Positions 1 to 14,821 of a DNA stretch of 64,000 nt are shown here, in pieces. Origin of the DNA: Diphasiastrum complanatum (lineage: Eukaryota; Streptophyta; Lycopodiopsida; Lycopodiales; Lycopodiaceae). Made by a program: the position numbers and the translations under genes. The number at the start of each line of letters is the position of its first letter. Within the stretch, counting starts at the first letter, position 1. A model generated the notes under the pieces. That model searched no databases and was not told where the DNA came from. It saw nothing but the letters and a program-made list of their open reading frames with translations. Location: assembly GCA_029204225.1 (NCBI GenBank), contig CM055109.1, forward strand, positions 38,700,632 to 38,764,631, given 5' to 3'.

Positions 1-598
1 GTTCACACTGGGTATATTCATGGCATTTATGTTAAGTTCTTCATCATTGCAGCAAATGATATCATTATGAAAACATAAATAAACTTTAAAATCAAAATTC
101 TTCATAATAGAATTAAGTTCCTGTTTAGAATAAGGGTTAACATTTTTAGTGTCAACATGGGCCAATCAGCTTATAGCACTCCATTTAATTATCACCCATA
201 TCTAAAAGAGGGGTGGCAAGTTGTACTTGGCCTCTCTTGCCAAAGCAAAAAGGGTGGCAAGAAAAAAGGCGAGGAGAGATGGGGTGGCCAATTTCCTTCA
301 AGCTCACTTGCCTAGGCTTAAAAAATGCCAAAGGCCATTGCCCAGACTTGAAAAAAGGGTTGGCACTAGTGTGACACTGTGCCCTCTGTCATGTACTGGT
401 CTTTCAAAATATCAGTTGCATTTTCTTTCTTTCTTTTTATCAATTGTATGTACAAATTTGCTTTTACAGTAAACACCTGATTTCTTGCTTTTCACAAAAA
501 CCTGCAGACAATCTGACAGGGAGCCTGGAGGCTACAGCGAGCATGTGATCATGAACAATAATATAGCCACCAGAACAGCCTTAACAATAGCAAGAATA
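1..598. other. No gene recognised
   Basis: AT-rich sequence. Open frames are short and have no recognisable domain. A loose recurrence of GGTGGCAAG/GGTGGCCAA words lies at 210-300. Nothing else is seen. Confidence 0.6.
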
Positions 599-730
599 AA
601 TCGCAAAATACAACTAATCTACTCAAAAAATGCAACAACAGCAAGGTTGAATCACAAAATACAGCTATATATTCAAAAAATACAACAACAGTAACGTTGA
701 ATCACAAAATACAACTGTTTACTCTAAAAC
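599..730. repeat. Short tandem repeat, about 50-bp period
   Basis: Three consecutive units start at about 599, 650 and 700. Each opens with AATCRCAAAATACA and the first two continue through CAAAAAATRCAACAACAG; the third is cut short at about 730. Units differ at several bases. A small open frame runs across the first part but is explained by the repeat. Confidence 0.75.
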
Positions 731-2011
731 TCAGACACTCTTGCCCGTGCTATTACTTTGATGCCATAGCCTCTGTAAGATTCACATAAACCAATAAATT
801 ACCATTGCCTTCACCGTGCTGTCCAAAACTGAACGTTAGGCAGATCTGCATGTGCCAGCGCATTCTTGGTGGTAACTGCTTGCTCCCGTCCCTACCTGCT
901 GCCTGTGATGACGTTTCTAGATCTGGACTTTCTTGCTTGTGAGAATGACGTACAGCAATCAGTGACATTCCATCTGTAGTTTAATTTGCGTCAATGATTG
1001 ATTGATTCATTTGCTCCTAATTCTAACTCGAATATTCAACGCCTGGTTTGTCCAACAACACTGGAATCTGGATTACTGTAAACAAATGAAGGATCAGTTC
1101 TTCTTAGATCATGCAGTATTCTTATAGAAATAATAGAATGAATTTTGATTCTTAATCTGAGTGGATGCTGGAATCTATGCATAGCTGTTTTGATTCTTAA
1201 TCTGAGTTGGATGCTGGAATCTATGCATAGCTGACAGTGATATGCTGATTTTCCAAACAGGTGTGTGACATGCGTTTGAGACATTTGTGGATTGCCAGGT
1301 AAGATGTCACATTCCTTAGAGAATCACGACTCTTGCCATTTAAAAAAAAATTCATGATAAGCCACATGACTTGAGGGTGGTTTCCAATGGAGTGGATCTA
1401 AATTTGTGTGCAATAATTGGGAAGGACCCTTGAACAATTCCAATTTCCTTTCCTTCCCTTAGGTCTCAATGTCATCTTGGAGTCATGTCGTCGAGCATTT
1501 ATGCGAGTGCTAGCTTTAAGTTTAAGTGTGGAGAGATATGTGGTAGAGGAATGTGAATGTGTAACAGGGGCAACGTCGGGCGGCCCGAATGGGTGCATGT
1601 CTCCAAGCTCCCTTGATTCCCTTCTACTCCCAACCTCTCCTCTTGTTTCTCTCCCACGTCTTCTCCCTTTCGTGTGCTAATGGCATTTATGGATGCCACC
1701 ATTAGGAAAGTGTGAGTGAGGAGCTCTCCATGCATCTCTACATATGCCCTTTTGGGCCATGGTGGGCATGAGGGTTGAGGGCTAGCCTACCCTAATTAAC
1801 TTCAAAATTTGTATTGCATGTAAATGGCCGTCACATGGTGGTTCGGGCCTTGACATTTTATGAGTTTCTCATCACCCATGATTTAACAAGCAGGTAGCAC
1901 GTAGTGTTCTATCATTGACATGACTTTTTATAAATAAAAGTTCTGGTCCTTTACATGGTTAAAATCTCATGAGCCATCAAATTCTAAATGGATCCATTAA
2001 AAGACACTTTG
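731..2011. other. No gene recognised
   Basis: Frames here are short and unrelated to any family I recognise. The only clear structure is the direct repeat at 1143-1233, listed separately. Confidence 0.55.
1143..1233. repeat. 45-bp head-to-tail duplication
   Basis: The segment at 1143-1187 (begins TTTTGATTCTTAATCTGAG, ends GCATAGCTG) is repeated at 1188-1233 with one extra T. Near identity indicates a recent local duplication. Confidence 0.9.
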
Positions 2012-2686
2012 CTACCCTTTAAATATACGTTTGTCTTTATTATGAAAAGATGTTCATGAAGCTCTAGAGGCTAGCTTGCTCTAGTGGCATGCTAGCCTTG
2101 CTTCATGAACATTTTTCCTTAATTGAAATAAACCTTTGTTTTAAGGGTAGTAAAGACACTTAAATAGGTACATCAAAAGACACCGCTACCCTTCAAATAT
2201 AGGTTTAGCTAGATTATGAAAATATGTTCATGAAGTTCTAAAGGCCAGCACCACGGCCTTCGTGAACATTTTTCCTTAATCAAAATAAACCTTTATTTAA
2301 AGGGTAACAAATACATTTAAATGTCCATCAAATGACACTTTGAGATCTTCTAGTTATAGGCCTATTTTAAATATGAAATTTTTTTATGGAGCTGTAAAGG
2401 CTAGTTAGCCTTTAAAGCTTTATGACCATTTTTCCATGATCAAAATAAACCTTCATTTAAAGGGTGCAAAGACACTTAAATAGTTCTATCAAAAATCATT
2501 TTGTTGCCTTCTAAATATAGGGTTATCTTTATCATGGAAAAATGTGCTAGTTAAGTCAACTCCAACAAAATAGAAGTAAAACTTGATATTTATTTTTTGT
2601 AGATGAGCACAATGGCATGCTAGCCTGTTTAGCTCCTCCATGAATATTTTTTCCATAATCAAAGTATACCTCTATTTAAAGGGCGA
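2012..2686. repeat. Tandem array of four imperfect hairpin units
   Basis: Four diverged units lie at about 2012-2150, 2186-2306, 2346-2466 and 2505-2686. In each, the left arm carries CTTTAAATATA..GTTT and a TTCATGA/TTATGGA core. The right arm carries the complement (TTTTTCC..AT..AAAATAAACCTTTATTTAAAGGG), so each unit is an inverted repeat with arms of roughly 55-65 bp. The loop region is rich in GCTAGC words. Spacers between units share AAAGACACTTAAATAG followed by ATCAAAA. Unit starts are 174, 160 and 159 bp apart. The array could derive from a folded MITE that amplified locally. Confidence 0.8.
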
Positions 2687-2927
2687 CAAAGTGTCCTATG
2701 ATATACCTATTTAAAATTTGCTGAGTAGTGTTTCTTTAACGATGCACCAAACCACAATTCTTTGCTTATAAAAAATCATGTAATGGCATGAAAAGGATAG
2801 CACACCATGTGCTACAATTTTTTTTTTTAATCATGGAGAGAAAGCAACTCACAAAAAATGTATTCGCATAATGTTAGAACCCTATTGGTCTCATGTGAAA
2901 GCTTTATGGGCCTAACTTCAAAAAAAT

Positions 2928-2949
2928 GGGGGGGGGGGGGGGGGGGGGG
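2928..2949. repeat. G homopolymer, 22 nt
   Basis: An uninterrupted run of G follows AAAAAAT. Length may vary or be affected by sequencing. Confidence 0.9.
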
Positions 2950-2970
2950 ACAAAGATGATATTTTTTATT

Positions 2971-5444
<2,474 letters not shown>

Positions 5445-5460
5445 ACATGTCAAAGCTCCT

Positions 5461-6040
5461 CTTGACAAGTCAAGACCAAAACCTTTTAAAATCCTTTATT
5501 CATAAACTAACAAGGAAAAACATAGCTAAAAAGTATGCAGTACTAGAAAGCACCGTAAAGCAAAACATATTTCAAGACATCCAGCTGGTACCTGTCACCA
5601 TCCCACCACACAAAATCGCACAAGTTAGCACGGTGAGGAAAACAGTTGTCAATGTTGAATGTCAGTTGTTATCCATACATAAAATATGTTTAACTCAACT
5701 AATCAGCCTGCAATGTAGATGACATTTAGTAGTCCAATCTTCCCTTACTGAGAATTGCATATAGCAATAGGCCAAACCATATTGCTACCGTATCAGGATG
5801 AGTGTCATACTGATCAGTTTGATGGTTTTGGTCCTTATCTTTCACTTAAACAAATAAAATATAATGCACTTAGAAAAGAGCTGTAACATATAAAGCATAC
5901 TACAAACGTGTAAGTAGCTTGGACCAGCACATGAAGTTTGGAGCAAATCCATGCCATACCAAATTTCATACTTGTAAACAATTAATGTACAGTTCTCGTG
6001 ACTTCTTGGGAAAATCCATGCTATGCAAGAGTCCGCAAGC
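5461..6040. repeat. Repeat family shared with about 58690-58960
   Basis: The segment starts with the palindrome CTTGACAAGTCAAG directly after the AG tract. The same palindrome follows a short GA tract at 58734. Both copies then carry ACCAAA and, further on, the words GCAAATCCATGCCAT (5943) and AAAATCCATGCTATGCAAGA (6011). No protein domain is recognised; it is probably a non-coding or eroded mobile sequence. Confidence 0.55.
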
Positions 6041-6950
6041 ATCCTTATCATTAAATTGAATTTTGAACCATGATCGTGACTTAAGATGCAATAAAGCACG
6101 ATACCTGTTTTTATAGACAAGAGCATTTATTTATGACATCTATGAGGGCAATCAATTTTTAAAAAAAAAAACTTAATCAGTATGCCACGATCAAGCATGC
6201 TATAGAAAGGGGTATTCGACAAACTGATTAAAGCATCTTCCCATGAGTATTATGATAAATCATCTCTTAAGCAGCCAACGTATTCAATTTGAAGCTTCTA
6301 TCTTAAAGCACCACCAAAATATGCCACCAACCTGAATGGTAGACACAAGTGACTCTTGTGAACTGGCCATGTATGCCTTTAATGCCTTTGAGAACCGTCT
6401 AATTCCGTATGCAATACATTACATATTAATGTGCATGACAATATGTTATAGTTGTAATTCAGAACTTCTGTAAAACCCATTATCAAAGCTTTCGTAGCGG
6501 TATTCTACAATATATCTCTTGCATGGCTTGGAGAAAAAAGCTAGGTATGATCATACCTTTTTTAGCAGTTTGTTGGAATCCAACGATATGACACTAATAC
6601 TCGTGCTACATTGCTGCTATACTGTTGAAAGACAGATATGATAGCAAGTATCGTTAAAACATATACGTATTTTGAGTGCTCATTATGATAATAGAGATCA
6701 TACATTAGAAAATCATCAAAAAAGCTCATTGCTGGATTGTAAATTGAGAATGGTTTGTTATCTCATCGCTGGACAGTCGCGATGCATCTCTCCATAACGA
6801 TTTATATAAAGAATTATCCTATAATATGTAAGATAGCATGCTGGAATAGCAGCAATGAGTTGCTTTTTAGACACACAAATTGGTAGTGAGTTCCCTTGAA
6901 GAGTGAGTACATCGTGTGTGTTATATGATAGCATGTACTTAGAGAGTATT
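6041..6950. other. No gene recognised
   Basis: Low-coding sequence with many short frames. No domain, RNA gene or clear repeat is seen. Confidence 0.5.
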
Positions 6951-6958
6951 CTCTCCTC

Positions 6959-7130
6959 TGGCCAGTGATAGCATGCATAAACGTGAGTGAGCAGGTTGAA
7001 TATAACCTAAATGAGCAGCGATGGGCAGTGTGAACTATCAACATCATTTACTTTCGGCCAACGATGGCAATATTCATTCATACACTGGACAGTGATGGCT
7101 TTATCATACATCTGGCCAACGATGTCATGC
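6959..7130. repeat. Scattered GGCCARYGATG motif copies
   Basis: Related words recur: CTGGCCAGTGATAGCATG (6959), CGGCCAACGATGGCAAT (about 7055), CTGGACAGTGATGGCTTT (about 7085) and CTGGCCAACGATGTCATG (about 7112). Weaker relatives lie at 6769 and 7016. Spacing is irregular, so this is a degenerate motif cluster rather than a regular satellite. Confidence 0.5.
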
Positions 7131-7343
7131 TTAAATACATAAGAAAAGATGTGGTATAACCATATTTGAGCAGCAAGTGACACAAATATCCAAAATGCGG
7201 TGCAGTAGACAACGCCTACCAAAAATATGCAATACGTTTGCTTAACATTTGTTCTGATAGCAAGTGTCTTTCCAATTGCATCTGCCACTGCCTTCCAAAT
7301 TGCATCCGATAGTGCCTTCCAATGTCCTCCATCTTCATTTGTA

Positions 7344-7860
7344 TCTGACGCCTTCCTTTTTTTTTAGATCCAATGTATTTTTCGAGTTTTTCGGATTTTT
7401 TTTTAAAAAAAATTTGAGTTTTTCCGAGTTTTCAAATTTTTTGAGTTTTCACATTTTTTTCGAGTTTTTTTGGAGTTTTTTAAAATTTTGAGTTTTTCAA
7501 ATTTTTGAATTTTTTGAGGTATTTTTTAGCTTTTTAAAATTTTTGAATTTTGCGTGGTTTTTTTTTTGAGTTTTTTAAGTTTTTGATTTTTTTCGAGTCA
7601 TTATTTTTTTGATCTATTAATTTTTCGATCCCATATTTTTTTTATTCTAGATTTTTTCGAGCCCTTATTTTTTGGATACCTTATAATTTTTTTCGATATC
7701 TTATAAATTTTTTTTATCTCTTTTAACTTTTCAAACTATTGTAATTTTTTTCACCGGTTTTGATTTTTCGACCCTCTTATTTTTCGACCCACTTTATTTT
7801 TTCGACCCCGTGTATTTTTTTCGACCACGTTTATTTATTTTTTCAACCTAATTTTGCTTT
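7344..7860. repeat. T-rich low-complexity tract with TTTTTCGAGTTTTT motif
   Basis: Strongly T-biased sequence made of degenerate TTTTTCGAG, TTTTTGAG and TTTTTCGACC words. Its apparent Phe-rich frame is not a gene. Confidence 0.8.
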
Positions 7861-7976
7861 GTCCACTTCCATCCGCTGAGAAACAATCAATACAGAATCT
7901 CATATTGCTAATTTGTTCTAGTCTAAAATTCAATCAAAGATAAAACAGTCTGAGATATATCCATTCATGATCGAGT

Positions 7977-8170
7977 ACATCCGAAGCTGTAACCAACAGA
8001 AAATCTGACAAGCCTCTAAACTGTTACTAAAGTTACATCCGAGAGTCACCATATTTTATATCCGATGACTCAATCCCTCGTCACATCCGATTTTATGTCC
8101 GATGCTTGACTACTTCATATTGACTGAAATACATCCGATGACCATCTTTCTATCTTACATCCGATGCTAT
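7977..8170. repeat. Cluster of ACATCCGAT words
   Basis: CATCCGA or TATCCGATG words recur at about 7977, 8037, 8070, 8092, 8140 and 8158. A related word lies at 7302. The cluster abuts the LTR fragment at 8178 and may belong to a divergent LTR. Confidence 0.55.
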
Positions 8171-8177
8171 ATTTCTA

Positions 8178-8375
8178 GTCTATACTTATGTCTCGCCAGA
8201 TGGGATTAAAATATAGTTCAACTAATCATTACAAGAGAGAATTATGCTAAACTATAAGTTAACTACATTCTCTTGTAACGTTCCTAAAGGATGAGCGTGA
8301 CAGTTTGAGATCTCATGACCGAAGGCCCAATAATTCGAGTCGTCCGACGGCTCGTATTCTCAAAGTCCGTCTTCA
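8178..8375 (-). mobile_element. Partial LTR of copia element C
   Basis: Clearly homologous to the interior of the LTR at 9719-10277: AGATGGGATTAAAATATAG, ATCATTACAAGAGAGAATTA, then CTCTTGTAACGTTCC, then a GACYGACAAG-like word. Both outer parts are missing. It lies on the 3' side of the minus-strand gag-protease, where the 3' LTR of the same insertion would be expected. Confidence 0.75.
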
Positions 8376-8568
8376 TGGTTCTCACATTCGGATGCCTTCA
8401 ATATGTTATCAAAGCTGCTGATGATTTTTGCTTGATATAAGTTACCTTGTCTTGATCTGACAGTCAGCAGCTTATTCGATCTGTTTTTGACCATTCAACA
8501 TGTATTCCCATCGAATAGGACCCGTATTCCAAGATCCATTATCCTCAACATAGAGAGTAGATCTCTTC

Positions 8569-9054
8569 TCAATGTAGGTACATAAGCGCTCTTTGTAGCT
8601 CTGCATGTCCCGACAGTGTATAAAACTGAAGAGTTCCGATGCCTTCGACATCATGACTGTTCCCATCACCCAGTATCACTGTTCTTGTGTTGTCCAGTAG
8701 TGCATTATAGTTCATCAAAACATTTTTGTTGTAGGTTATATGAGATGTGGCTCCTGAATCAATCACTATATCATAATCATGTTGTGTGTAGGTAGTTGAT
8801 TCTTCATCGACAATTGTGAACGCATTGTTGTTCTTTTCACCATCCTTGGATGATTCAATGATAGTTGTCTTTTTTCCTTTGTGCTTTCCTTTGGGATTGT
8901 GCCAACATTCATATGTTGAATGTCCATTTTTCTTGCAATGAGTGCAAGGTATAGTCGGATTATACCAACATGTATCTACGGTGTGTCCTAGCTTGTGACA
9001 GTGATCATAGGTAGAAGTTTCTTTGTTGTAGTTATCCTTCGTTGAAGACTTCAT
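8569..9054 (-). pseudogene. Copia gag C-terminus and protease (element C copy 1)
   Basis: The 161-residue open frame carries two adjacent zinc knuckles: CHKLGHTVDTC (first Cys replaced, CX2C read as DHCHK) and CTHCKKNGHSTYEC (CX2CX4HX4C). These are gag nucleic-acid-binding modules. About 40 residues later comes IDSGATSHI, the active site of the copia aspartic protease. The protein ends soon after, with no integrase or reverse transcriptase following, so the element is heavily truncated. The upstream gag half lies at 9060-9688 in broken frames. Confidence 0.85.
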
Positions 9055-9059
9055 TTGAG

Positions 9060-9688
9060 TCTTTTCAATTTTGGGCTAGTTTTTGTTTTTCTTCTTTCCC
9101 TTTATAAAAAGGGCCTTCTCCAGTCACCGTTTGATTCACCTTCATCTCTCATCAATCTTTCGTCTGCTACTAGATTGACTACTTTCTTGAATGTCATCTC
9201 AAGTAGACTCAACATAAGCATTCTCAACGGTTGGTAAGATGAGGGTAGTGATTTCATAAAGTACATCAAGCTGGGACTTTATGCTCTTGTCTAGATGCAG
9301 AGAGCCAAGTGAAAATCATTTTGATCTTCTCTACATGCTGATCCAGCTCATTTCCATCCCATCGCAAGCCCTGTAGCTGATTGTGGTGGTGCATGACCGA
9401 TGCGACTGTCGAAACTTCACACTTTTTTTTTAGTTCTCCCACGCTTCATAGTTGCTCTGGCAATCTTCAATCTGCATGAGAATTCTTCAAATATGGAGGA
9501 TAAGATGATCACCATTGCGCGTTCATCCTCAGCTCTCCTTGGATCTTCCTCTTGAGGCTTGCCTATGTGGAATTGGTGACTGGCCATATCCCTTCGTCTT
9601 GTAGAAGTGTCTTTATCTTGAACTTCCATATGCAATAGTTTGCACCATTAAGATTGATTATAATCCTTGCCTAAATTGTGGTAGCCAT
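9060..9688 (-). pseudogene. Copia gag N-terminal half (element C copy 1), stops
   Basis: From ATG at 9688, just inside the primer site, the frame reads a copia gag N-terminus: MATTI, then ARIIINLNGANYCIWKF. The TAG at codon 6 replaces the CAG present in copy 2 (38694). More stops follow (after WPVTNST and others). The homologous stretch at 38106-38694 confirms the reading frame. Confidence 0.8.
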
Positions 9689-9706
9689 ATTGTATCTAGT
9701 GAATAT

Positions 9707-9718
9707 GCTCTGATACTA
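9707..9718 (-). other. Primer-binding site, initiator tRNA-Met
   Basis: On the minus strand this reads TAGTATCAGAGC, one mismatch from the plant copia primer site TGGTATCAGAGC. It directly borders the LTR end at 9719. Confidence 0.85.
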
Positions 9719-10277
9719 TGTTGTAAAAGTGCACCTATCTTGTGTGGAAGTGCGCTACACAGTGCATTAGATTATTGGATCCAGATACACCAATATGAAT
9801 CACAGACAATGCAACAATCAATCATGTAAGAATGGAAACAACACCAAAAATCAGTATTGGAAAAACAGAATATCTTTTGTATTTTGTTTTTTCAGAGTGA
9901 GTCGGCAATGCATCGCGACATGGCGACCTGACGCTCCTCGTACATCTTCACTAATATTCTATTACACATTCTATTGATTTTTGGTCTATACTTATGTTCG
10001 GCCAGATGGGATTAAAATATAGTTCAACTAATCATTACAAGAGAGAATTATGCTAAACTGTAAGTTAACTACATCCTCTTGTAACGTTCCTTAAGGCTGA
10101 GCATGACAATTTGAAACCTCACGACCGACAAGCTGAGGTCTGATAATTTGAATCGCCTTACGACTCATTTCCGTCTTCAACACTTGTGAGGGAATTCAAT
10201 AATTCGGTGTCGATGTTGTGCCGATTTGTCGGTCGGGGAATGTTGGAGAAGGGTTGCATGAGTTCATCATCTCTAAC
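9719..10277 (-). mobile_element. 5' LTR of copia element C copy 1
   Basis: About 559 bp. On the plus strand it begins TGTTGTAAAAG and ends near CTCTAAC. Homology to the LTR at 38695-39271 runs to GGAGAAGGGTTGCATGA..TCTAAC and stops there. Copy 2 keeps the full TCTAACA, giving TGTTAG as the LTR start on the minus strand. Confidence 0.8.
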
Positions 10278-12200
10278 GGAACCATGGATAGAGTGAAACT
10301 CGCAAAAAATTTACTCACAGATTGTGAAAATCCCAAAACTCCCTTGCCAACATCTCAATCAAGTACATGTGTTCTTTTTATATGGCAAACAAATGGCCTT
10401 GATACTTAAAATTTTGACATTACTTCCAAATAAGTAGGGGGCTAGAAATCCATAATTAAAGTATTAAGAACTAATCGCTTATCTTTTGAAAGATCATATG
10501 TCTAGAAGGCATTGCTAATTTTCTTCAACCTGCATTCATTTTGGAAAATCCTCGCAAATTTTCTTGTCCAAGTACTTGAACCTCGAAATTCAATTGCTAA
10601 TTTTGTTGTTTCTTTTGGTGAAACTTTTTGGCTCTCTACACTTTTACTTGAACAAAATTACTTATAAACAAGTTGGTCTTTCATCCTTGATAAGAGTTTT
10701 CCTGCAATCATGATAGATAGATATGGTGAACACCTCTTTTATCATTGCATATTGAAGTTTTGGGACACCTTTGTGTGCTCCCTCCCTAGTAGTATCCATA
10801 ATTACCACTCAAATGGTCCTCTTTGGTGACTTCATGTTTTGTTCAGTTGACAATGATGTGGCATATGTGCAAGTTAATGACAACTTTACCTAGTTAGACA
10901 CAATTAGATTATTTTTGTCAATGAGACTATTTTAGTGACCCTTCCAACTTGCCCACCTCAGGTGACAGATGTTACAATTTTTTTTGTAACCAGTAGTTTA
11001 CAAATGTCCTAAGAATAATGGCAAAGACAAGGTTGTTTGTTGTACATTATTTGAATGAACAACTAGAATTCCTAAAATCCTCTCCACTAGGTTCAAAATC
11101 TGTAAAATTTTGGGTCATCAGGCCAAGCCATAACTCAATGACCATTGAATTTAATGGTAAGTTCTTAGAAACCTCATTCACAAGTGTGAAAGTTGGCAAG
11201 GCATTTTACTCTCTGGGCCAAATTGTCGTATGGCACATCTTTGAAGTTTTTTTCTTGATTATAATCTCCTCCTCTAATCTCTTTTTCTGGTACATAATAT
11301 GCTTATGAAATCTTTTTGACGGACTGCTTCATTTCACTTACAATTTTCATAAGCTGTGTCGTAGTTTTGTTTCACGGGTGCTACTTTTCAAGAAAATTGA
11401 AAAACAAACATGTACAAAACTAGAGTATAAGAGCTTGACTTGCCATAAACTCCTGAGCATGAAAATCTTTTGCACAATTTCAACCTCTCCGCAAAATGAA
11501 GTTGAAGTATGCCATTTGGATATTTTCCAATTCTATTTTGAATTATGTTTTTCCAACAAAACCATTTAACTTTATGGAGACTATGACAAAAAAATTATCT
11601 CATTACATATGCCCAAGAAGTTAAGTCTTTGAACTTCTTCAAGAAACCAATATCTATCATTCTAATAATAGTTATTTTCTAAAGGAGTATATTTATCTTT
11701 CTCTTGTGATGTGATTGAGAAATGTGCTCAAGACTAAAAGATCATGGGAACTGTACTCTTGCCTTATCCTCTTTCAAGCCTAGTAGGGGAGTCTACTATA
11801 GGTAGGCACTCCATCCATTTGTTGTTGAAAATGTAGTACATGCAATTATGTAAGTGCCATGGGCCCAAATTTACCAATTAGGCCGACTTTGCACCATCCT
11901 TGAGTTTGATTTTTCAGCTTTAGTAGATTCACAAAGAATGTTGAATGTGGGTAGTTACTTTTTACAGCTTAAAGTCGACATGCAAGAATGTATACATAAA
12001 GTTTAAGTAGATTGCTAAGTCTTTTCTTTTGGATTCAAGAATACATTGCTCATGAAATGTGCTATATTGATCTACAATCCTTTCTCTCACTTCAAGGTTT
12101 GAAGTTGGATTTCCACTCATGCATACATTATTGAAAAGCTAAATGTTAGATTCATATTATCTACATGCAATATTATTGCACTAGTTTATTTTTATCTCTT
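10278..12200. other. No gene recognised
   Basis: A 96-codon frame at 11018-11308 (+) and a 63-codon frame at 11378-11569 (+) resemble no family I know. There is no intron/exon signal or domain to support them. It may be eroded retroelement interior, given the RNase H remnant just downstream. Confidence 0.45.
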
Positions 12201-12224
12201 TCATCAAAGACTTAGATCATATGA

Positions 12225-12470
12225 ATGTCCATATGTTTGAGGAATTTAATGCCCATACAAATGCATCAAAATACATCGTCCTTATTGTGTACACTCAACC
12301 CAAAGAATATGAAATAGATTATCTTTGCTAGTTACCAACTCATAGATGCATAAATGAATTGCAGTACCATTGAACTAGAAGCCCTAGTGATGATTTACAT
12401 TCTGAAGAAGTATAGACATCACCTAATGGCCAATCAGTTTGTATTCTATATCGACCATCAATCATAATTT
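12225..12470 (+). pseudogene. Ty3/gypsy RNase H remnant
   Basis: At 12357-12468 the plus strand reads CSTIELEALVMIYILKK then YRHHLMANQFVFYIDHQS. This matches the conserved gypsy RNase H segment (YSTTEREALA..ALKKWRHYL..F.V.TDH). Upstream, FEEFNAHTNAS at about 12237 resembles the F.V.TDAS start of the domain in another frame. Stops and frameshifts separate the pieces, and no integrase is seen downstream. Confidence 0.75.
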
Positions 12471-13630
<1,160 letters not shown>

Positions 13631-13693
13631 ATCTTTATTAACGTCTTTTCCATGCCAAAAGGTGTATAAGACGAACGAGTACATCAGATAAAG

Positions 13694-14820
13694 TTGGACA
13701 CAAGACGGATCAGTGCTGTCAAAGCAAAATCCAAGTCTACTTCTAGATTGTTGACTCTAAAAAAGAGAATCTTTTCTTGTTTGCAAAAGAGTGAAGAAAG
13801 TCCAAATACATTAGATAATCCAATCGTAGAAGGAGCCGAGATATGGGGAGATTTGCTTCAAGCAAACGTTACCCTTCCATTTGGAATACTCTGGAAGTAC
13901 ACCAAAAAATGGCGGAAAGAGTTATGTTGAATAGAAGATAACATTCCATCACCAGACCTCCCTGAGGTGCCCCTGCGTCTGACTAATCCTGCAAGCGACA
14001 AGGGAGATATATGCATTCCTACAACTTACGGACATTCCCACGTTGTCTTGGCAGTATTGGATGGCGAATCGGACGTAAACATAATATCAACATCCATGAT
14101 GAAGGACTGGGTTCTTCAAGCTTCCATAAAACGATCGAACGGTCAGCTTCAAATGGCAGATCATAGTGTGGTAAAACCATTAGGCCTAATACGAGACATA
14201 AGACTGAAAGTAGGAGGTTTGAGCTTCACGCTAGATTTGGTAGTGCCCGATATCCCTAGCAACGCTTATGCCTATGAATTGCTCCTAGGAAGGCCATGGC
14301 TCTCTAATGCACGCGTAGTGCATGATTGGAATAGAGAGCGCGTTACATGTGGCAATCGAGAAACATCAGTCACAATTGACTCTGCTAGTAAGATCAAACT
14401 CGCATGAATCACCGAATATGGATCCTCTACCACAGAGTCCATTCTTGAAAATTATCGTGACATCGAAGAGAAGGGCCACTATACCAAGGCTACGGATATC
14501 ATCAATTGGAGCCACAGCTTGGCAACAATCGATTGTGTCAATGCGGAACATTGTGAACTCAATACACATTACACTGATAGCGATGAATCTACTGTTGAAC
14601 CAACCGATTTGGATACTCCTATTTTCAATGTTAGTTATGTTAACATTCAGTCCCACAACGAGGACTTGCTTCACATCGCCTGGCCACCTTATGATGAATC
14701 AAAAACCTTGTATATCGATGATGAGAGTGTTTTACGCTCTCAAGAGTTTGATACTGACTTTGAAATGACCGATATTACAGATGTAGCTATTCTGCGCTTC
14801 ATGGATGGCATTCCCCCATG
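13694..14820 (+). pseudogene. Ty3/gypsy protease-region remnant
   Basis: The frame at 13967-14407 shows the retroviral-type aspartic protease fold of plant gypsy elements: VLAVLDGESDVNIIS (active-site position), a hydrophobic strand LGLIRDIRL, then LVVPDIPSNAYAYELLLGRPWL (the ILGRPWL hallmark) followed by a HDW motif. The active site reads DGES where D-S/T-G is expected, so the flap Asp-Ser/Thr-Gly is damaged. A stop at 13928 separates it from the upstream part. Downstream, an acidic frame (14519-14821) with no recognised domain runs on. The GRPWL type is shared with Athila/Tat-like elements, such as the gags at 17.5 and 47 kb. Confidence 0.7.
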
Positions 14821-14821
14821 A

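Noticed and set aside
2928-2949. G22 run as a functional quadruplex
   Set aside because: A homopolymer can form one in principle, but nothing in the context supports a role and its length may be a sequencing effect.
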